DNA of 64,000 bases from Aquimarina aggregata (GTDB taxonomy: Bacteria > Bacteroidota > Bacteroidia > Flavobacteriales > Flavobacteriaceae). The stretch spans positions 124,001 through 188,000 of the forward strand of contig NZ_LQRT01000002.1 in NCBI RefSeq assembly GCF_001632745.1, read 5' to 3'. A model generated the notes under the pieces. That model was not told the DNA's origin and did not search any database. It worked only from the letters and a program-made list of their open reading frames with translations. Of the stretch, positions 42,943 to 50,355 are shown in pieces. A program made the position numbers and the translations under genes. Every line of letters starts with the position of its first letter. Within the stretch, counting starts at the first letter, position 1.

Positions 42943-43578
42943 ATGAATTATTTAACACCAACATATTATTTTGATTATGAAACAGAAGAGATTCAAAAGT
43001 TGATCAAAGAATATGATACAACAGAATTGACAGAGAAAGAAAAGGCAATAAAAATATACCTGAAAATAAGAGATGATTGGCGATACGATGCTTATCATAT
43101 TAACCTTTCTAAAAAGTGTTTTAAAGCTAGTTTTATAGCTAAAAAGTCTAAGGGCCATTGCGTAGATAAATCTATCTTATTAGTTGCTTGCTTAAGAGGA
43201 TTAGGAATTCCTGCTCGAATTCACCTGGCTAAAGTCAAAAATCATATAGGTGTTGAACGATTAATTCAAAAATTCGGAACAAATGAATTAACACCGCATG
43301 GTATGGTTAATGTGTTACTGAATGATCAATGGCTTAAAATATCACCAGCATTTAATAAAGCATTATGTAGAAAGTGTAATGTGGCTCCATTAGACTTTGA
43401 TGGAGAAAATGACTCTATTTTTCAAGAATATAATAATGAAGGGAATGTTTTTATGGAATATCTAGATGATTATGGTCATTTTAACGATGTTCCTTTTGAT
43501 TTTATTCTGGAAAACCTAAACGTACATTACCCAGATATTGTTAAACAATTTGAAGGAAAAAAAGAGATTATACTTTAG
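42943..43578 (+). CDS. Transglutaminase-like superfamily protein
   Basis: 211 residues, no signal peptide. Core Cys motif KSKGHCVDKSILLVACLRGLGIPARIHLAKV, the His region LTPHGMVNVLLNDQWLKISPAFNKALC, where the third catalytic position reads Asn (PAFN) instead of the usual Asp. Bacterial proteins of this kind are cysteine proteases or amidases, or inactive ligand-binding relatives. It sits in the middle of the acyl-CoA operon, 20 bp after the kinase gene, a position that suggests a thioesterase-like or amide-cleaving role. This is inference only. Confidence 0.8.
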   Translation: MNYLTPTYYFDYETEEIQKLIKEYDTTELTEKEKAIKIYLKIRDDWRYDAYHINLSKKCFKASFIAKKSKGHCVDKSILLVACLRGLGIPARIHLAKVKNHIGVERLIQKFGTNELTPHGMVNVLLNDQWLKISPAFNKALCRKCNVAPLDFDGENDSIFQEYNNEGNVFMEYLDDYGHFNDVPFDFILENLNVHYPDIVKQFEGKKEIIL

Positions 43579-43659
43579 GTAGTAAAAAAGAATAAAGTAA
43601 GACAGTATATAACCAGTAGTATTGTTTAAAACAATAAAATTTTATTTAAAGAATATAAG

Positions 43660-44415
43660 ATGGAAGTAAAAGATAAGATCGTAATTGTCACAGGTGCAGG
43701 TTCTGGAATAGGAGCAGCTACAGCAAAACATTTTGCTAAATATAATGCTACTGTTATAGTTTCTGATATAAAAAAACAGAAAGCCCAAACTGTAGTTGAA
43801 GAGATTACAAAAGAAGGAGGAAGTGCAGTTGCCATTGAAGCTAACGTAGCCAATTTTGAAGATGTAGAACAACTTATCGCTAAAACGGTAGATCAGTTTG
43901 GTAGGTTAGATGTTATAGTTAACAATGCAGGAATTGGACCTAGAAATATGGCTAAAACAGGAGAATATACATTAGAAGATTGGGATAGCGTAATTGCTGT
44001 AAATCAAACCGGAGTTTTTTATTGTATGAAATTGGCATTGCAACAAATGATGAAACAAGGTGGGGGAAATATTGTGAATATTGCATCATTGGCAGGGTTA
44101 AAAGCTTCGCTTAATAATTTATCATATAGCGCTAGTAAATTTGCAGTAGTTGGTATGACCAAGTCTGCAGCTTTAGAATATGCGACGAAAAATATACGTA
44201 TTAATGCTGTTTGTCCTGGATATACAGAATCTGCCCTATTAGAAAAACTATTATCAGTAAGACCAGATATGGATCAGATGCTAAAAAGTGTTATCCCAAT
44301 GAAACGTTATGGACAAGCAGACGAAATAGCAGAGGCAGTGGTTTGGTTGGCATCGGATACTACTAAGTTCATCACGGGGCAAACAATAACTCTAGATGGT
44401 GGAACTTCTTTATAA
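43660..44415 (+). CDS. Short-chain dehydrogenase/reductase (operon SDR 2)
   Basis: 251 residues, classical SDR. TGAGSGIGAATA cofactor loop, VSDI after beta-2 (Asp, so NAD+ preferred), NNAGIGPRN, catalytic NIASLAGLKA...YSASKFAVVGMTK and the C-terminal GQTITLDGGTSL. The NAD preference suggests an oxidative role such as 3-hydroxyacyl-CoA or alcohol dehydrogenation. Fifth gene position-wise in the run of same-strand catabolic genes, 81 bp after the transglutaminase-like gene. Confidence 0.9.
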   Translation: MEVKDKIVIVTGAGSGIGAATAKHFAKYNATVIVSDIKKQKAQTVVEEITKEGGSAVAIEANVANFEDVEQLIAKTVDQFGRLDVIVNNAGIGPRNMAKTGEYTLEDWDSVIAVNQTGVFYCMKLALQQMMKQGGGNIVNIASLAGLKASLNNLSYSASKFAVVGMTKSAALEYATKNIRINAVCPGYTESALLEKLLSVRPDMDQMLKSVIPMKRYGQADEIAEAVVWLASDTTKFITGQTITLDGGTSL

Positions 44416-44451
44416 TTTTTTTACATATTACACACAATTAAAACAATAAAA

Positions 44452-45456
44452 ATGAATAAACAACTCATATTAAAAAAACGTCCAATAGGCATTCCTGATA
44501 CTACTACATGGCAATTAGAGTCAAATCCAATCCCAGAACCTAAAGAAGGTGAAGTATTAATTCAACAACATTATATTTCTTTAGACCCTGCAATGCGTGG
44601 TTGGATTAATGAAGGGAAATCTTATATAGAACCTGTTCAAATAAATGATGTTATGAGAGCTGGATCAGTAGGGAAAGTAATAAAAGCAAACAATCACCCA
44701 AAATTAAAAGAAGGTGATTTTGTAACTGGCTGGGGTGGTGTACAGCAATATAGTGTAACAAATGGAGATAATTGGTATCCTGTAGATCCAAAGCTAGCTC
44801 CTTTGCCAATGTATATCGGTACTTTGGGAATGCCAGGGATGACAGCCTATTTTGGGATTCTACAAGTAGGCGAAATTAAAGAAGGTGATGTTGTACTTGT
44901 TTCTGGAGCAGCCGGTGCTGTTGGTAGTATTGTAGGGCAAATAGCAAAAATAAAAGGTTGTCGAGTAATAGGCGTTGCAGGTGGAGCAAATAAATGTAAA
45001 TATATTATTGATGAGTTAGGCTTTGATGGTGCAATTGATTATAAATCTGAAGATATTAATGCAGCACTAAAAAGAGAATGTCCAAAAGGTATCGATGTTT
45101 ATTTTGATAATGTTGGTGGAGAAATTCTGGATGCTGCTTTGGCTAGACTCCGTATGCATGCACGTATTGTAATTTGTGGAGCTATCTCACAGTATAATAA
45201 TAAAACTGCAATAAAAGGTCCATCAAATTATCTATCTCTTTTAGTAAATAGAGCCACAATGAAAGGAATGGTAGTTTTAGATTACACTAAAGATTTTGGT
45301 AAAGCAGCAATGGAGATGGGAGCTTGGATGGCTCAAGGTAAATTAAAAAGTAAAGAGGATGTTTATGATGGTATCGAAAATTTTCACGAAACATTTTTAC
45401 GCTTGTTTTCTGGAGATAAAATGGGAAAATTAGTATTAAAGGTGATAGAAGATTAA
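44452..45456 (+). CDS. NADP-dependent enone reductase, PTGR/CurA-like
   Basis: 334 residues, zinc-free medium-chain dehydrogenase. Signatures of the prostaglandin/leukotriene B4 reductase group: ISLDPAMRGWINEGKSY, GTLGMPGMTAYFGILQVGEIKEGDVVLVSGAAGAVGS, 'GCRVIGVAGGANKCKYI' and 'DVYFDNVGGEILDAAL'. Family members reduce the C=C bond of alpha,beta-unsaturated ketones and aldehydes with NADPH, including 4-hydroxynonenal-like lipid oxidation products. Next to the ACAD10/11-type pair this suggests handling of oxidised fatty chains. E. coli CurA (curcumin reductase) is in the same group. Confidence 0.9.
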   Translation: MNKQLILKKRPIGIPDTTTWQLESNPIPEPKEGEVLIQQHYISLDPAMRGWINEGKSYIEPVQINDVMRAGSVGKVIKANNHPKLKEGDFVTGWGGVQQYSVTNGDNWYPVDPKLAPLPMYIGTLGMPGMTAYFGILQVGEIKEGDVVLVSGAAGAVGSIVGQIAKIKGCRVIGVAGGANKCKYIIDELGFDGAIDYKSEDINAALKRECPKGIDVYFDNVGGEILDAALARLRMHARIVICGAISQYNNKTAIKGPSNYLSLLVNRATMKGMVVLDYTKDFGKAAMEMGAWMAQGKLKSKEDVYDGIENFHETFLRLFSGDKMGKLVLKVIED

Positions 45457-45544
45457 ATCTGCTTAAGATGGGTATTGATGACGTAATTAGGAAGAGTCTT
45501 AAAAATGTTAAACCATTTCATACTAAAGAATTATAAGATAATAT

Positions 45545-46522
45545 ATGAAAGCAATAGTTTGTAAAGAATTTGGACCACCATCTACTTTGGTTTTAGAAGA
45601 GGTAGAAAGTTCTAAACCTAAAGATAATGAGGTTGTAGTACAAGTAAAAGCTTGTGGAGTTAATTTTCCGGATACGCTAATAATCCAAGGATTATATCAG
45701 TTTAAACCTCAATTACCTTTTACACCTGGTAGTGATATTGCAGGCATAGTAAAAGAAGTTGGAGAAAAGGTTAATCATGTTAAGCCAGGAGATGAGGTAT
45801 TTGGTTTTGTAATGCATGGGGGTTATGCACAAGAGGTTGTGGTTCCTGGCAATGCATGTTTTCAAAAGCCACCAATGATGCAATTCCCTATTGCCGCTTC
45901 GTTTATGATGGCATATGGGACTTCTTATCACGCTTTAAAAGATAGAGCAAAACTTCAGAAAGGAGAAACATTATTGGTTTTAGGGGCTTCTGGTGGAGTT
46001 GGTTTAGCAGCCGTTGAACTTGGTAAACTTATGGGAGCCACAGTCATTGCAGCCGCATCTACAGATGATAAACTACAATTATGTAAATCTTATGGAGCAG
46101 ACGAAATTATTAATTATACCAAAGAAGATTTAAAAACAAAAGTAAAAGAGTTTACCAAAGGAAAAGGAGTTGATGTAGTATATGATCCTGTTGGTGGTAA
46201 TTATGCAGAACCAGCTATTAGAAGTATGGCCTGGGAAGGGCGTTATTTGGTAGTTGGGTTTGCAGCCGGAGATATTCCTAAAATACCACTTAATCTGGCC
46301 TTGCTTAAAGGTTGTGCAATTGTAGGTGTGTTTTGGGGAAGTTTCGCCATGAAGACCCCTAAGAAAAATATGGAAAATACAATGGAATTAATGCAATGGT
46401 ATGGAAAAGGAAAACTTAAACCCCATATTCATAAAATATATCCATTAGCAGATGCTTCAGTTGCTTTAGAAGATATTGCAAGTAGAAAAGTAAAAGGTAA
46501 AGCGGTTATACAATGTTCCTAA
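45545..46522 (+). CDS. NADPH:quinone oxidoreductase-like MDR protein
   Basis: 325 residues, zinc-free medium-chain reductase of the quinone oxidoreductase group. MKAIVCKEFGPPSTLVLEEV start, GVNFPDTLIIQGLYQFKPQLPFTPGSDIAGIV, cofactor motif VLGASGGVGLAAVELGKLMGA and 'YDPVGGNYAEPAIRSM'. It reduces quinones or acts as an enoyl/acryloyl reductase; the family annotation is loose. It lies 88 bp after the PTGR-like gene and 11 bp before the FabG-like gene. Confidence 0.9.
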   Translation: MKAIVCKEFGPPSTLVLEEVESSKPKDNEVVVQVKACGVNFPDTLIIQGLYQFKPQLPFTPGSDIAGIVKEVGEKVNHVKPGDEVFGFVMHGGYAQEVVVPGNACFQKPPMMQFPIAASFMMAYGTSYHALKDRAKLQKGETLLVLGASGGVGLAAVELGKLMGATVIAAASTDDKLQLCKSYGADEIINYTKEDLKTKVKEFTKGKGVDVVYDPVGGNYAEPAIRSMAWEGRYLVVGFAAGDIPKIPLNLALLKGCAIVGVFWGSFAMKTPKKNMENTMELMQWYGKGKLKPHIHKIYPLADASVALEDIASRKVKGKAVIQCS

Positions 46523-46533
46523 AAAAATAAACA

Positions 46534-47271
46534 ATGAGATTAAAAGATAAAGTAGCTATTGTAACAGGAGGTTCCCGAGGAATAGGTAAAGCTGTTTCAG
46601 AATTATTTGCTCATGAAGGAGCTATTGTGATTATTTGGGATGTATTGCCAGAAGGGCAAAGTGTTGCCGATACTATTGTAAAAAAAGGTCAACGTGCAGA
46701 GTTTACTAATATTTCAGTGACGGATAAAGTTGCAATAGATGCAGAAGCACAGAGAATTAATGATACGTATGGTAAAATAGATATATTGATTAATAATGCA
46801 GGTATTACAAAAGATAGAACTTTGCATAAAATGAGCGAAGAAGAATGGGATGCCGTAGTCGATGTAAATCTTAAAGGTGTTTTTCTTTGTACCCAAGTTG
46901 TTTCGCAATACATGAAGGAAAAAGGCTATGGTCGTATCGTATCTGCTGCATCAAATGTAGGTCTAAGAGGAAATTTTGGACAAACTAATTATGCAGCTAC
47001 TAAAGCCGGCGTTATTGCAATGTCCAAAACGTGGACGGTAGAGTTAGGTAAATATGGTATTACAGCTAATGCACTAGCTCCGGGATTTACGCTTACCGAG
47101 ATGACAGAACAGATTCCTCAAGAGCATTTGGATGGAATTAAAAATCAAATACCTCTTAAGAAAGCTGCTAAACCAATAGATATAGCCTACGGTTATTTAT
47201 ACTTAGCGTCTGATGAAGCGTCTTTTGTTTCTGGAATTTGTTTAACAATAGACGGGGGTGTATCAAGGTAA
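46534..47271 (+). CDS. FabG-like 3-oxoacyl reductase (operon SDR 3)
   Basis: 245 residues. TGGSRGIGKAV, NNAGITKDRTLHKMSEEEWDAVVDVNLKGVF, catalytic SAASNVGLRGNFGQTNYAATKAGVIAMSK and 'ITANALAPGFTLTEM' are classic FabG features. WDV after beta-2 (Asp) favours NAD(H), so it may act as a 3-hydroxyacyl-CoA dehydrogenase in breakdown, not as the biosynthetic FabG. Directly coupled to the quinone oxidoreductase-like gene (11 bp) and to MaoC (32 bp), matching a hydratase/dehydrogenase pair. Confidence 0.9.
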   Translation: MRLKDKVAIVTGGSRGIGKAVSELFAHEGAIVIIWDVLPEGQSVADTIVKKGQRAEFTNISVTDKVAIDAEAQRINDTYGKIDILINNAGITKDRTLHKMSEEEWDAVVDVNLKGVFLCTQVVSQYMKEKGYGRIVSAASNVGLRGNFGQTNYAATKAGVIAMSKTWTVELGKYGITANALAPGFTLTEMTEQIPQEHLDGIKNQIPLKKAAKPIDIAYGYLYLASDEASFVSGICLTIDGGVSR

Positions 47272-47303
47272 TTTTAAGGAAATAAAAATTTTATTTATAT
47301 ACT

Positions 47304-47768
47304 ATGGATAAGTTAATATGTAAAAATTTTTCTGAATTTAGAGCAAACGAAGGGCAATCACTTCCTACAGGAAATTGGTTATTAGTAACTCAGAAAATGA
47401 TTGATGCTTTTGCCGAAGCAACACTAGATTTTCAATGGGTTCATGTGGATCACGAAAGAATAAAGAAAGAATCACCATTTAAAAAACCAATAGCGCATGG
47501 TTTTTTGTCAGTATCCTTACTTTCTAAAATGCTTATGGATTTAATTGTTGTCGATAGTATGACGATGGGGGTGAATTATGGATTAAACAAAGTAAGGTTT
47601 CCAAACCCCGTATTAGTAGATAGTAAAGTGCGTTTACATAGCAGTATTGCTAAAATAGAAGAATATGGTAAAAATGGATTGAAAATCACTTGGAATTGTT
47701 CTGTTGAAATTGAAAACACAGAAAAACCAGCCTGTGTCGCAGAATTTGTTTCATTAATGTTTGAATAG
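47304..47768 (+). CDS. MaoC-like enoyl-CoA hydratase
   Basis: 154 residues, hot-dog fold. Hydratase signature: FAEATLDFQWVHVDHERIKKESPFKKPIAHGFLSVSLLSKM, with the Asp/His pair of (R)-specific enoyl-CoA hydratases at D-x-x-W-x-H-x-D and the AHGFL segment. It hydrates a 2-enoyl-CoA, the likely product of the dehydrogenases upstream, to a 3-hydroxyacyl-CoA for the FabG-like enzyme. Last gene of the operon; a hairpin terminator follows at 47796. There is no thiolase or CoA ligase in the cluster, so those steps must be supplied elsewhere. Confidence 0.9.
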   Translation: MDKLICKNFSEFRANEGQSLPTGNWLLVTQKMIDAFAEATLDFQWVHVDHERIKKESPFKKPIAHGFLSVSLLSKMLMDLIVVDSMTMGVNYGLNKVRFPNPVLVDSKVRLHSSIAKIEEYGKNGLKITWNCSVEIENTEKPACVAEFVSLMFE

Positions 47769-47795
47769 TATAAAAGTCAAAATTTATTAAAATAA

Positions 47796-47823
47796 AAAGC
47801 CTATACTAAAGTGTATAGGCTTT
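47796..47823. terminator. Bidirectional terminator, acyl-CoA operon and csp gene
   Basis: Arms 47796-47806 and 47813-47823 form a perfect 11-bp stem with a 6-nt loop; Ts follow on + and a longer T-run on -. It closes the operon (+) and the cold-shock gene (-). Confidence 0.8.
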
Positions 47824-47852
47824 ATGCTTTAAAAAAAATTAAATAGTATATA

Positions 47853-48044
47853 TTAAATTACTTTTACATTTACTGCGTTTAATCCTTTTCGTCCTTCTTG
47901 TAAATCAAACTCTACTGCGTCGCCTTCGCGAATCTCGTCAATTAATCCAGAGATGTGTACAAAATGTTCTTTGTTCGAATCTTCTTCAGTGATAAATCCA
48001 AAACCTTTGGAGTCATTGAAGAATTTTACTGTTCCTTTGCTCAT
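47853..48044 (-). CDS. CspA-type cold-shock protein
   Basis: 63 residues, one cold-shock domain. RNP1 KGFGFI at residues 13-18 and RNP2 HFVHIS at 27-32 are intact, with the conserved start KGTVKFFNDSKGFGFI. It binds single-stranded RNA/DNA and melts RNA structure. The transcript ends at 47796. Its 5' region of about 210 bp up to the next gene could hold the long leader usual for csp genes, but I see no clear consensus promoter (best: TATCTTTA near 48074-48081 on the minus strand, one mismatch). Confidence 0.95.
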   Translation of the reverse strand: MSKGTVKFFNDSKGFGFITEEDSNKEHFVHISGLIDEIREGDAVEFDLQEGRKGLNAVNVKVI

Positions 48045-48257
48045 TGTTATAATTTAAATTAGTTAATAAAACCTAAAGATAAAACCAAATATTTAATTCA
48101 ACATCATCAATAGCTTTTACTTGTTGTCTAAACACAAAATTTAAGTGTTTATTACAAGTAAATGTATAAAAAAATATTAATTAATCAATTAAAAATTAAT
48201 TTATTGAGACGAATTAGATAGATATTTACTGTAATTAGATGATAAGGAAAAACGATT

Positions 48258-48734
48258 TTAACTCGGAAGCTTTTCCAATTCTTGATAGTAATCAAATTGT
48301 AAATCTTCGTGTAAAGTTGTTATTTTCTTTTTTAATGCTGTTAGTTCTCTAAAATAAATATTTTTTAAAACAGAGTTATTGTTTATGTAAGGTCTGTAAT
48401 GAATTAATGTATCACAAAAAAAGAGAAGTAATTCGACCTCTGTTTCTTTACTAGATGAATACCTAATATGTTTTTTAATATTTCTTAAAATTTTTCGGAC
48501 ACTCTTTTTTATATAATGATAAGATGTGGTGTTTATAAGTTTAAACTGCTCATCAATTTCTTGTTTTACGCTTTGAATGTAACCTTCTTCATCTGTTGCC
48601 TCAAATAATAAATACGTAAGCAATTCTTTATTTTCTTTTTTAAAACGTGATAAACGAAGACATAATGCCATTAATTCTTCGTGTGAACTATGTTCTAGTT
48701 CTTTTTTTAATTCTCTTACGGTAGCAGTTTTCAT
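48258..48734 (-). CDS. Conserved helical protein of unknown function
   Basis: 158 residues from the ATG at 48732-48734; an in-frame ATG 9 bp upstream is also possible. Soluble, strongly helical and Leu/Lys/Glu-rich, opening KTATVRELKKELEHSSHEELMALCLRLSRFKKENKELLTYLLFEA. No signal peptide, membrane helix or recognised motif. The Lys/Arg-rich centre (YHYIKKSVRKILRNIKKHIRY) could contact nucleic acid. I recall similar proteins as hypothetical in other Flavobacteriia. It is a single gene. Confidence 0.7.
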   Translation of the reverse strand: MKTATVRELKKELEHSSHEELMALCLRLSRFKKENKELLTYLLFEATDEEGYIQSVKQEIDEQFKLINTTSYHYIKKSVRKILRNIKKHIRYSSSKETEVELLLFFCDTLIHYRPYINNNSVLKNIYFRELTALKKKITTLHEDLQFDYYQELEKLPS

Positions 48735-48743
48735 AAGGTGCAA

Positions 48744-49029
48744 TGTAGTAAGAATAGCTTATTTGTTATTGTAGATTGTATTTAAAATGTATGATTTTCT
48801 CAACCCGTACTTATCATCAATAATTTCACTTTTATATATCAGGCAAAGATGTATTGGATATTTTATGGAAGTACGAAGACCTTTTCTGGATTATTTTTAA
48901 CGAAAATTGAGTTATTAACAATTAAAGTAGGTTTTTACGTGTTAAATATTCATAATAATGTATAAAATATCCATTATATCGTGAAAATAATACTTTTAAA
49001 CAAATTATTAACAAATAATAAACATTTTA
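48744..49029. other. Intergenic region, no gene seen
   Basis: About 290 AT-rich bases between the helical protein (-) and the small transcription unit (+). No ORF is convincing. TGGATATTTTAT (48855-48866) and ATAAAATATCCA (48962-48973) form a perfect 12-bp inverted repeat 95 bp apart, which may be chance in DNA this AT-rich. Confidence 0.45.
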
Positions 49030-49060
49030 TTTGTTTTATTGTTGATAAGTTGTTAATTTG
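49030..49060 (+). promoter_or_regulatory. Promoter of a small transcription unit
   Basis: TTTG (49030-49033) and TTAATTTG (49053-49060, one mismatch from TANNTTTG) with a 19-bp spacer. Predicted start near 49066. The only features before the next terminator are a 32-codon ORF and a structured tail. Confidence 0.5.
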
Positions 49061-49088
49061 CTGCAACTTAATTTTAAATCCCACAATC

Positions 49089-49187
49089 ATGAATAATTTA
49101 TACTCCATGTTCGGACTTAATTTCGCAGGCTTTGTGAATTTTATGAAACAACTACCTAAAGCATCTAGTTATGCAATTCGTAAATAA
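49089..49187 (+). CDS. Possible small protein (32 residues)
   Basis: ATG at 49089 about 23 nt after the predicted transcript start. The peptide is MNNLYSMFGLNFAGFVNFMK followed by QLPKASSYAIRK: an amphipathic, aromatic N-terminal half and a basic tail (net positive). It is too short for family recognition. A longer frame starting with GTG at 48981 would begin upstream of the predicted promoter and is not preferred. The unit ends at the terminator 49291-49321, leaving about 100 nt of 3' UTR in which TTCTTGAA (49204-49211) can pair with TTCAAGAA (49243-49250). It could be a small membrane-active protein, a dual-function RNA, or an sRNA with a chance ORF. Confidence 0.4.
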   Translation: MNNLYSMFGLNFAGFVNFMKQLPKASSYAIRK

Positions 49188-49290
49188 TAATACCAATAGA
49201 TTTTTCTTGAATAAACTCGTAGTACTTTGTTTTGGCACTATTTTCAAGAATGATTAGAATATCTTGAGTTTGTGTTTTTGCCCTTAAGCC

Positions 49291-49321
49291 CTTCATTTTC
49301 TATTTGAAGGGTATTTTTTTT
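49291..49321 (+). terminator. Terminator of the small transcription unit
   Basis: CCCTTCA (49291-49297) pairs with TGAAGGG (49307-49313) around a 9-nt loop, followed by TA and a T7 run. It reads on the + strand only, away from hutG (-), and so defines an RNA of about 255 nt. Confidence 0.65.
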
Positions 49322-49390
49322 GAAAAAAGAAACTATATGAAAGCTTAAATAGTAGGAAAGATCAAGAAATACCTTTTTACTTCAAAGTAT

Positions 49391-50341
49391 TTATATAAAA
49401 GATATGATATTGTAGATTAATCTAGCAGCAAGTTTTGCTGTACAATTGTCAATATCATATTTGGGATTAAGTTCTACGATATCAACACTAATTAGTTTAT
49501 TGGATTTACAAACGGTGTGTATAGAATCCATTGCAATATCTACCAGAAAACCAGTAGGAGAAGGAGCACTAACGCCAGGTGCTACAGAAGATGAAAAACC
49601 GTCTAGATCAATAGTCAAGTATAGGTAATCAACTGATTCGATAAATTTTTTAAGTATTAAATCTATCTCCTTTTTATTTCCAATAGTAAATTCAGTATTC
49701 TCAACATATTGTACATTTAGAATATTAGCAGTTTTATATAACTCTTTATTGTTTGCAGCTTTTTGTATACCAAGACAGAGGTAATTAAAATTATTAGTTT
49801 CACTAGCTATTTGATAAAATGGAGTGCCAGAGTTTGCCGAGTTGACTTTTTTTCTAAGATCAAAATGTGCATCTAAATTTATGATTCCTATCGTTTGATG
49901 AGGTAATTGTCTTTTTATACCAGAATAATGGGCATAAGCGAGGTCGTGCCCACCACCTAAAATAATAGGGAAAATTTGATGCTTCAATAAATTTGCTATT
50001 GTTATTGATGTTTCTTGTTGAGTTTTTTCAAGATCTCCTGTAGGGCAAATAATATTACCAACATCCAAAAGTTCTACTTGATCAGTAAAATGATTTGCAA
50101 GAGGAGCCAACATTTTTCTAATCATATCTGGACCTTTAAAAGCGCCAATTCTACCTTGATTTCTTAGAACTCCTTCATCACACTGATATCCTAAAAAAGC
50201 AAATGTTTTTTCTTTCGAAATTTTGAGAGGTTTTATATCAAGAGGGATACATTGGATTTTTTCATGTAAATACATCTTGTCTTTAGAAATTCTACCTGTC
50301 CATAACTTTGTATTTGGTTTTTGATAATTTTCTATTTTCAT
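49391..50341 (-). CDS. hutG: Formimidoylglutamase (arginase family)
   Basis: 316 residues. Binuclear manganese ligands of the ureohydrolase family are visible: GGGHDLAYAH, NLDAHFDLR and TIDLDGFSSSVAPGVSAPSPTG. It hydrolyses N-formimidoyl-L-glutamate to glutamate and formamide, the last step of histidine breakdown. It is the last gene of hutH-hutI-hutU-hutG, 14 bp after hutU, which supports formimidoylglutamase over arginase or agmatinase. Confidence 0.93.
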   Translation of the reverse strand: MKIENYQKPNTKLWTGRISKDKMYLHEKIQCIPLDIKPLKISKEKTFAFLGYQCDEGVLRNQGRIGAFKGPDMIRKMLAPLANHFTDQVELLDVGNIICPTGDLEKTQQETSITIANLLKHQIFPIILGGGHDLAYAHYSGIKRQLPHQTIGIINLDAHFDLRKKVNSANSGTPFYQIASETNNFNYLCLGIQKAANNKELYKTANILNVQYVENTEFTIGNKKEIDLILKKFIESVDYLYLTIDLDGFSSSVAPGVSAPSPTGFLVDIAMDSIHTVCKSNKLISVDIVELNPKYDIDNCTAKLAARLIYNIISFI

Positions 50342-50355
50342 AAGAGTATATCAAG

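Noticed and set aside
48855..48973. 12-bp inverted repeat TGGATATTTTAT / ATAAAATATCCA spaced by 95 bp
   Set aside because: No mobile-element gene or conserved core between the arms, and such repeats arise easily in AT-rich intergenic DNA; mentioned only in the intergenic entry.
48981..49187. 68-residue ORF starting with GTG
   Set aside because: Its first 36 codons lie over and upstream of the predicted promoter at 49030-49060 and have no protein-like composition; only the last 32 codons from the ATG at 49089 are kept, with low confidence.
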